Positions 6,222 to 11,220 of a DNA stretch of 11,220 bases are shown piece after piece. Under the pieces are notes generated by a model that had not been told where the DNA came from, searched no databases, and was given only the letters and a program-made list of their open reading frames with translations. The position numbers and the translations under genes are program-made. Positions within the stretch are counted from its first letter, which is position 1. Each line of letters opens with the position of its first letter. The stretch comes from an uncultured Kineothrix sp. (GTDB taxonomy: Bacteria > Bacillota > Clostridia > Lachnospirales > Lachnospiraceae). The DNA lies in NCBI GenBank assembly GCA_910587275.1, contig CAJUMD010000109.1:1-11220 (forward strand). The letters run 5' to 3'.

Positions 6222-6256
6222 AGGGGCGGGTTATCCCGCCCCTTTGTCTTATTATT
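6222..6256 (+). terminator. Intrinsic terminator after sigG
   Basis: AGGGGCGGG (6222-6230), loop TTAT, CCCGCCCCT (6235-6243), a perfect nine-pair GC-rich stem, then the T-rich TTGTCTTATTATTTT. No T run follows on the reverse strand, so it does not look bidirectional. Confidence 0.9.
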
Positions 6257-6584
6257 TTGAGGCTGCGCATACCGTAAAGCCTTGAAAATAGGGAAAAGCG
6301 AATACAGTCAGCAGATAAAACGGAATTTATAAAACAAACATAATTAACAAAATCGGATACGTTCTCCTGACATCTCTGTTAGTTAAAAGATATACACTTC
6401 CAAAAGCCAAGCCTGAAATCATGGTTACAATCCCTGTTAAAATATCTTTGGTAAAAAAATGCCCGACTCCCCATGTAATTGCAGTAATTACCCGCCCGTA
6501 CGTCCGTCTCAACACAACATTGCAGGCTGAACTGTTACAAGAAAAGATAACTTCCATGGAATAATTGTTGAAAAACTCTGCCAA
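6252..6584 (-). pseudogene. Remnant of a CPBP (CAAX-protease/bacteriocin-processing) membrane protein
   Basis: The reverse-strand frame from TTG 6584 to TAA 6327 gives 85 residues that resemble only the C-terminal part of a CPBP intramembrane protease: LRRTYGRVITAITWGVGHF (25-43) with the motif-2 histidine H42, then GLAFGSVYLLTNRDVRRTYP. The N-terminal helices are missing. The motif-1 glutamate pair plus arginine (EExxxR) is degraded to MEVIFS, and the later HxxxD/N histidine is absent (ILLIMFVL). After the TAA the same frame continues for 24 hydrophobic codons (starting IPFYLLTVFAF) to a second TAA at 6252-6254, as if the first stop were a nonsense mutation. I read it as a decayed gene, not a functional small protein. 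Its broken end coincides with the hisS promoter. A short expressed membrane peptide cannot be excluded. Confidence 0.6.
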
Positions 6585-6596
6585 AAGGTGTAAAAT
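6568..6596 (+). promoter_or_regulatory. Candidate sigma-A promoter of the hisS operon
   Basis: TTGAAA (6568-6573), a 17-base spacer, and TAAAAT (6591-6596): one mismatch in each hexamer. Transcription from about 6603 would give a leader of about 127 bases. I looked for T-box features in that leader (conserved T-box sequence, long stem I, terminator) and saw none. Confidence 0.6.
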
Positions 6597-6729
6597 CGTT
6601 TCGATATGATAATTAAAAATGATAATTAGAACATGTAAGTCAGAAAGATTGGAAAAAGAGGGCTTTCAAGGAACTTGCATAAGGTTTAAGCAAAAGAAAT
6701 GCGCAAAAACGGAAATGGGAGAACACATT

Positions 6730-7992
6730 ATGGCACTTAGCAAGAAGCCGGTTACCGGCATGAAGGATATTCTGCCTGCGGAAATGCAGCTTAGGGACTA
6801 CGTTATCGGCGTCATTAAGGATACGTACGGGAAGTTCGGTTTTACGCCGATTGAGACCCCCTGTGTGGAAAATATCGCCAATTTAAGCAGCAAACAGGGC
6901 GGGGAAAACGAGAAACTGATTTTTAAGATTTTAAAGCGCGGGGAGAAACTGAACCTGGAAACCGCGCAGGGGGAAAACGACCTGGTGGACGGCGGGCTGC
7001 GTTACGACCTGACCGTACCCCTGGTGCGTTATTATTCCAACCATGCCAATGAGCTTCCTTCCCCGTTTAAGGCGCTGCAGATAGGGAACGTATGGCGTGC
7101 GGACCGTCCCCAGAAAGGACGTTACCGCCAGTTTATGCAGTGCGACATCGATATCCTTGGGGAGCCTTCCAATTTGGCGGAAATTGAACTGATACTGGCG
7201 ACCACCACAACGCTCGGAAAACTGGGTTTCCGGAATTTCCAAATCCGCATCAATGACAGGAAAATATTAAAGGCAATGGCGGCGTACAGCGGTTTCCCGG
7301 AGGAGTCTTACGACCAGGTTTTCATTACGTTGGACAAGATGGATAAAATCGGACTGGACGGTGTGGCGTCGGAGCTTGCGGAAGGCGGATTTGCCGCGGA
7401 AAACACGGAAAAATACCTGGAGCTTTTCAAAGGGATGGAAACGGCGGAGGACGGGTTTTCTTATCTGACAGACAGGCTGGAAGGCTTTTTGGACGCGGAG
7501 ACGGCGCAGAATCTTGGGGAAATCATTGCCAGCGTACGCGCCACAAAGGCTTCGGAATTTGAAATCGTTTTTGATCCCACATTGGTCAGGGGGATGTCTT
7601 ATTATACGGGTACCATTTTTGAGATTGCCATACCGGAATTTGGCGGAAGCTGCGGGGGCGGCGGCCGTTATGACAAAATGGTGGGACGCTTTACGGGCAA
7701 AGATGTCCCGGCGTGCGGTTTTTCCATTGGTTTTGAGCGGATTATCCTGCTCATGATGGAAAACGGCTTTCTGGTCCCGGACGGGAATAAGAAGGTGGCT
7801 TATTTAATCGAAAAAGGGGTTGCCACAAAGGAGCTTTGCGGGATTATTGCGCAGGCGCAGGAAGAACGCAAAGACGGAACGCAGGTACTCGTGGCGCGGA
7901 TGAACAAGAACAAGAAGTTCCAAAAGGAACAGTTGAATGCAGAAGGATATATGGAATTCCGTGAGTTCTATAAAAACCCGTTAAAGCAGTAA
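6730..7992 (+). CDS. hisS: Histidyl-tRNA synthetase with a short C-terminal anticodon-binding domain
   Basis: Class II aminoacyl-tRNA synthetase that charges tRNA-His. I start at ATG 6730 (420 residues), with GGGAG (6717-6721) eight bases upstream; in-frame ATGs at 6619 and 6715 lack a good site, and the family normally begins close to GMKDILP. Visible features: GMKDILPAEM (10-19); motif 2 with LQIGNVWRADRPQKGRYRQF (116-135) and CDIDILGE; the histidine-binding LVRGMSYYTGTIFEI (285-299) with the catalytic arginine R287; GGGRYD (310-315); motif 3 CGFSIGFERIILLM (329-342). The C-terminal domain (about 353-420) is only some 68 residues, against roughly 90-100 in E. coli-type enzymes, and ends with a basic NKNKKFQKEQLNAEGYMEFREFY instead of the usual final strands and helix. 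First gene of a probable operon, with aspS starting 75 bases after its stop. Confidence 0.95.
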   Translation: MALSKKPVTGMKDILPAEMQLRDYVIGVIKDTYGKFGFTPIETPCVENIANLSSKQGGENEKLIFKILKRGEKLNLETAQGENDLVDGGLRYDLTVPLVRYYSNHANELPSPFKALQIGNVWRADRPQKGRYRQFMQCDIDILGEPSNLAEIELILATTTTLGKLGFRNFQIRINDRKILKAMAAYSGFPEESYDQVFITLDKMDKIGLDGVASELAEGGFAAENTEKYLELFKGMETAEDGFSYLTDRLEGFLDAETAQNLGEIIASVRATKASEFEIVFDPTLVRGMSYYTGTIFEIAIPEFGGSCGGGGRYDKMVGRFTGKDVPACGFSIGFERIILLMMENGFLVPDGNKKVAYLIEKGVATKELCGIIAQAQEERKDGTQVLVARMNKNKKFQKEQLNAEGYMEFREFYKNPLKQ

Positions 7993-8067
7993 AGGTTAGG
8001 GCGGGATTGGCGGGTTACGGAATTTTAATAAGATTGAAAACAAAAAACAGATTGTGAGGAATGTGCC

Positions 8068-9900
8068 ATGGCAGAGGCAATGAAAGGATTAAAAAGAACG
8101 CACCGCTGCGGCGAGTTATCGGCGGTAAATGCAGGAGAGACGGTAACGGTTATGGGATGGGTGCAAAAACAGAGGAATAAGGGCGGCATTATCTTCGTGG
8201 ATCTGCGGGACCGTTCGGGGCTGCTCCAGATTATTTACGAGGAAAGCGACTGTGGGGCGGAAAATTTTGCGAAAGCGGAGAAAATGAGGAGCGAATTTGT
8301 GGTGGCAGTGTCCGGTACCGTGGAGAAAAGGGCGGGGGCGGTCAATGAAAACCTTGCCACGGGCGAGATTGAAATCCGTGCGAAGGAAACCCGTATCTTA
8401 TCGGAAGCGGAGACGCCCCCTTTCCCCATTGAGGCACAGTCCAGGACAAAGGAAGAACTGCGTTTAAAATACCGCTATTTGGATTTGCGCAGGCCGGATT
8501 TGCAGAGGAACCTGATTTTAAGGAGCGCCATTACGGCAAATATCCGTAAATTCCTGACGCAGGAGGGATTTTTGGAAATCGAGACGCCGATTCTCGGCAA
8601 GTCCACGCCGGAAGGGGCGAGGGATTACCTGGTGCCAAGCCGCGTCCATCCGGGGACGTTTTACGGGCTGCCCCAGTCCCCCCAGTTGTTTAAACAGTTA
8701 TTGATGTGCTCCGGTTACGACCGCTATTTCCAGATTGCAAAATGTTTCCGTGATGAGGATTTGCGTGCGGACCGCCAGCCGGAATTTACGCAGGTGGACA
8801 TGGAGCTTTCCTTTGTGGACGTGGAGGACGTGATTGACGTCAACGAAAGGCTTATACAGTTTGTATGTAAGGAAGCCATCGGGCTTGATGTGGCGCTGCC
8901 GCTTCCCCGCATGAAATGGATTGATGCCATGAACCGTTACGGTTCGGATAAGCCGGATACCCGTTTCGGCATGGAACTTACGGACGTGTCGGATACGGTA
9001 AAAGGCTGCGGATTCGGCGTGTTCACCGGAGCGCTGGAAAACGGCGGTTCCGTCCGGGGGCTCAATGCCAAAGGGCAGGGGAATATGCCCCGTAAGAAAA
9101 TCGATGCGCTGACGGACATGGCAAAAGGGTATGGCGCCAAAGGGCTGGCTTACCTCTGCATCGGGGAGGACGGTAGTTACAAATCCTCTTTTGCCAAATT
9201 TATGACGGAAGAACAGTTAAAAGCACTTGTAGCAGCCATGGAAGGGGAAAACGGGGATTTACTGTTGTTTGCGGCGGATAAGAACGACATAGTATGGAGC
9301 GTGCTTGGCGCCCTGCGCCTGGAACTTGGCAGGCAGATGGGATTGATTGATGAAAACCGTTTTAACTTTTTGTGGGTTACGGAATTTCCGCTGTTGGAAT
9401 GGAGTGAGGAGGAAAACCGTTTTGTGGCGAAACATCATCCTTTCACCATGCCGATGGATGAGGACCTGCCGAAACTGGATTCCGCTCCGGGCAGTGTCCG
9501 GGCGAAGGCATATGACATTGTATTGAACGGTGTGGAGCTGGGCGGCGGTTCGGTCAGGATATTCCAAAACGACATACAGGAGAAGATGTTTGAGGTATTG
9601 GGCTTTGAAAAAGAGGATGCCTATAACCGATTCGGCTTCTTGTTAAATGCATTTAAATACGGGGTACCACCCCACGCTGGATTGGCTTACGGCTTAGACC
9701 GTTTGGTGATGCTGCTGGTACATGCGGACAGTATCCGCGATGTCATGGCATTTCCGAAGATTAAGGATGCTTCCTGCCTGTTGACCAATGCACCGGATGT
9801 GGTAGATATGGCACAGTTAACGGAACTTGGGATAGCGCTTGCGGATTCGGAGGAAAATCAGGAAAAGGATTCCGGGGAAGGGGCAGGTGCGGAAAGTTAA
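8068..9900 (+). CDS. aspS: Aspartyl-tRNA synthetase, bacterial type
   Basis: Class II synthetase charging tRNA-Asp. It has 610 residues, slightly over the usual 585-600 because of a short N-terminal extension and an acidic tail (about 592-610). Start ATG 8068 has TGAGGA (8055-8060) seven bases upstream; ATG 8080 is an alternative closer to the family norm. Domains in order: OB-fold anticodon-binding domain (about 10-115) with GWVQKQRNKGGIIFVDLRDR; motif 1 around 151-176; motif 2 with FRDEDLRADRQPEFTQVDME (227-246); a bacterial GAD insertion between about 290 and 430; motif 3 with GLAYGLDRLVMLL (538-550). The residue matching E. coli L30, linked to tRNA-Asp against tRNA-Asn discrimination, is K38. 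hisS-aspS pairing is common in Firmicutes. The next gene starts 15 bases after the stop, so the operon continues. Confidence 0.97.
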   Translation: MAEAMKGLKRTHRCGELSAVNAGETVTVMGWVQKQRNKGGIIFVDLRDRSGLLQIIYEESDCGAENFAKAEKMRSEFVVAVSGTVEKRAGAVNENLATGEIEIRAKETRILSEAETPPFPIEAQSRTKEELRLKYRYLDLRRPDLQRNLILRSAITANIRKFLTQEGFLEIETPILGKSTPEGARDYLVPSRVHPGTFYGLPQSPQLFKQLLMCSGYDRYFQIAKCFRDEDLRADRQPEFTQVDMELSFVDVEDVIDVNERLIQFVCKEAIGLDVALPLPRMKWIDAMNRYGSDKPDTRFGMELTDVSDTVKGCGFGVFTGALENGGSVRGLNAKGQGNMPRKKIDALTDMAKGYGAKGLAYLCIGEDGSYKSSFAKFMTEEQLKALVAAMEGENGDLLLFAADKNDIVWSVLGALRLELGRQMGLIDENRFNFLWVTEFPLLEWSEEENRFVAKHHPFTMPMDEDLPKLDSAPGSVRAKAYDIVLNGVELGGGSVRIFQNDIQEKMFEVLGFEKEDAYNRFGFLLNAFKYGVPPHAGLAYGLDRLVMLLVHADSIRDVMAFPKIKDASCLLTNAPDVVDMAQLTELGIALADSEENQEKDSGEGAGAES

Positions 9901-9915
9901 AATTAAGGGCAGAGA

Positions 9916-10656
9916 ATGTTAAAAATTTATGTGGCGGATACGGCTGCACTGTCGGAGGAGCGCGTCTTTTGGGAGTATATGGACCGGGTGGACGAGACGC
10001 GACAGGAGAAAGTCTGGCAGTGCAGGAATGAAGAAGACAGAAAGCGGAGTCTGCTTGCCGGATATCTGATTCAGGTGGGAGTCAGGAATTGGATGGACGG
10101 CGTGGGCGGGCATCATGCCGGTGAGGCGCCGCTTTCTTTGTCGTATACATATGGCAGGAACGGAAAGCCTTTCTTAAAGGATTACGGGGAGGTCTGTTTC
10201 AGTCTGTCCCATTCAGGCAGGTATGTCATGGGAGCTTTCTCCAACCATGAGGTGGGAGTTGATGTGCAGAAGCACAGGGAGACGCGGCTGGACATGGCAA
10301 GGCGCTTTTTTGCCGGGGAGGATAAAGCGCTTTTGGAGCGGCTCGGCGAGGAACATGCCAGTGACAACTTCTATCGGATTTGGGCGGTGAAGGAGTCTTA
10401 CATGAAGCTGACCGGGGAGGGGATGCGGCAGGGAATGGATGCCACGGTGCTGGAACCAGAGGGGGAAGGGCTCTGCTGCGGCAGAATTCTGCGCAAGGAC
10501 AGGAAGACGGGAGACGCCTATTTTGTTTTAAGTGACAGGCTGGAAGAATACAGCATGGCGGTGTGCAGTTATGACAAATTAGCCGATATAAAATATAAGG
10601 AGATTATCATAGGGAAAGCATCGGATGGGAAAATGACGGGAGATGACGGAAAATGA
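9916..10656 (+). CDS. Sfp-type 4'-phosphopantetheinyl transferase
   Basis: Transfers phosphopantetheine from coenzyme A to a serine of carrier proteins, of fatty acid synthesis or of polyketide/peptide synthesis; which partner applies cannot be told here. 246 residues. Diagnostic motifs: GRNGKPFLKDYGEVCFSLSHSG (80-101); the metal-binding VGVDVQ (113-118) with D116; FFAGEDKALL (131-140); and FYRIWAVKESYMKLTGEGM (152-170) with W156, K159 and E160. No polyketide or peptide synthetase genes are in the window, so servicing the primary acyl carrier protein or a remote cluster are both open. Start ATG 9916 has AAGGGCAGAG directly upstream, 15 bases after the aspS stop; the next gene overlaps its stop as ATGA. 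The acidic, Gly-rich last ten residues look like an unstructured tail. Confidence 0.9.
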   Translation: MLKIYVADTAALSEERVFWEYMDRVDETRQEKVWQCRNEEDRKRSLLAGYLIQVGVRNWMDGVGGHHAGEAPLSLSYTYGRNGKPFLKDYGEVCFSLSHSGRYVMGAFSNHEVGVDVQKHRETRLDMARRFFAGEDKALLERLGEEHASDNFYRIWAVKESYMKLTGEGMRQGMDATVLEPEGEGLCCGRILRKDRKTGDAYFVLSDRLEEYSMAVCSYDKLADIKYKEIIIGKASDGKMTGDDGK

Positions 10657-11039
10657 GGGGTTATGAATTTGCGCCGGCGTCCGGACGCAGCCATGACGAG
10701 AGTATGGTGCGGAGAGATTTCAGTACGGCAAAGCCGGTGGGACGCATACGGTTCGGACGGTATTACATGTTCCAGGAGGGAGTCGGGAAATGGCTGTATA
10801 CCGATTACAACGATATTGTGTGGGCATACCGGCGGCTGGAGGACGTACAAAGCAAGCTGGGGCACAAGACGGCCGGTCTGGGGATACATACCCTGATGAT
10901 TGTGACAAAAGACAGGAAAAGAATCGGCATACCTGTGGGGAACGAGGAAAATATTGTGGAAGGGCTGAGTCTTATCCGGCAGCACAATGCATTTGTGGAT
11001 ATCGGTTTTGCCAGGGAAAAAGAGGCTAAATATTTATGA
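10653..11039 (+). CDS. Small conserved-looking protein of unknown function
   Basis: 128 residues, starting in an ATGA overlap with the phosphopantetheinyl transferase stop, so translation is probably coupled and the gene is the last of the hisS-aspS operon. There is no signal peptide or membrane segment. Residues 1-30 look unstructured. Residues about 31-127 alternate strand-like segments (RIRFGRYYMF, KWLYTDYNDIVWAYRRLED, GIHTLMIVTKDRKRIGIPV) and end in a helix-like EENIVEGLSLIRQHNAFV. That order recalls small PH-like or DUF6709-like domains; this is a resemblance from memory and not a firm assignment. No catalytic motif is visible. Confidence 0.75.
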   Translation: MRGYEFAPASGRSHDESMVRRDFSTAKPVGRIRFGRYYMFQEGVGKWLYTDYNDIVWAYRRLEDVQSKLGHKTAGLGIHTLMIVTKDRKRIGIPVGNEENIVEGLSLIRQHNAFVDIGFAREKEAKYL

Positions 11040-11220
11040 TTGGAGCTGGAGCGGAGAAATGTAATGTCGGATACTGCTATTTATAATCGGCAAGGGGACA
11101 CTGGCATTAACGGAATTTAAGTTGTGTTGAGGGGCGGACGCACGGGAGGGATTTTTTGGGGGGGGGGGGCGGCGGCAGTGGGATTGTCTGTCCCGGTTTT
11201 CCGTGCACTTATTTCGGCTG
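11040..11220. other. Right-edge region without a confident gene; contains T6-G12 homopolymer
   Basis: After the last gene I see no hairpin-plus-T terminator. T6 (11152-11157) is followed directly by 12 G (11158-11169) and then GCC/CGG-like sequence. One forward frame (from GTG 11124 or TTG 11127) stays open to the window end and passes through the G run into a hydrophobic stretch, but no ribosome binding site supports either start. Confidence 0.5.

Noticed and set aside
6603..6729. T-box riboswitch in the hisS leader
   Set aside because: The leader is only about 127 bases, lacks the conserved T-box sequence and has no terminator/antiterminator pair; only a four-pair CAAG/CTTG hairpin is visible.
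10569..10985. Reverse-strand open frame of 138 codons opposite the last two genes
   Set aside because: Lies opposite the phosphopantetheinyl transferase end and the coupled small gene, without a ribosome binding site or known motif; the forward pair is tied by an ATGA overlap.
11059..11087. Promoter with TATAAT at 11082-11087
   Set aside because: The -10 is perfect, but the best -35 at 17 bases (ATGTAA) matches only 3 of 6, and no clear gene follows within the window.
1..11220. Prophage, transposon, CRISPR or defence island
   Set aside because: No integrase, transposase, terminal inverted repeats, spacer-repeat array or defence-type gene was seen; all confident genes are core division, sporulation or translation functions.

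Overview
The window reads as a core chromosomal segment of a spore-forming member of the Clostridia, most likely of the Lachnospiraceae type. This rests on the gene order (DivIB/FtsQ, FtsZ, SpoIIGA, SigE, SigG), strong AGGAGG-type ribosome binding sites, a purine-rich coding strand, and protein sequences close to Bacillus/Clostridium sporulation sigma factors as I remember them. The organism call is inference; no database search was possible.

Layout. (1) 1-1549: the 3' part of a DivIB/FtsQ division gene whose very long Lys/Glu/Gln-rich cytoplasmic tail runs off the left edge. (2) 1550-1684: a short promoter region, then ftsZ (1685-2884), with no ftsA between them, closed by a clear hairpin terminator. 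(3) 3005-4827: a spoIIG-type locus. A promoter-like region with an over-long spacer and Spo0A-box-like sites precedes spoIIGA (the pro-sigma-E processing protease), followed by sigE with its pro-sequence. (4) 4828-5352: a terminator, a small reverse-strand ylmC/ymxH gene wedged between sigE and sigG, and the likely forespore promoter of sigG. (5) 5353-6250: sigG and its terminator. (6) 6252-6584, reverse strand: the decayed C-terminal remnant of a CPBP (CAAX-protease-like) membrane protein. (7) 6568-11039: a promoter followed by a probable four-gene operon: hisS, aspS, an Sfp-type phosphopantetheinyl transferase and a small protein of unknown function. (8) 11040-11220: no confident gene; it holds a run of 12 G.

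How the genes work together. FtsQ and FtsZ build the division septum, which is repositioned in sporulation. SpoIIGA then activates pro-sigma-E in the mother cell, and SigG drives the late forespore programme. The aminoacyl-tRNA synthetase operon is housekeeping and separate from the sporulation block.

I saw no phage, transposon, CRISPR or defence system, and no clearly new multi-gene system. The items most worth a second look are the missing normal start codon of spoIIGA beside an in-frame conserved N-terminus, the 21-bp promoter spacer of spoIIG, the giant charged tail of FtsQ, the shortened anticodon-binding domain of HisS, the CPBP remnant, and the G12 tract.
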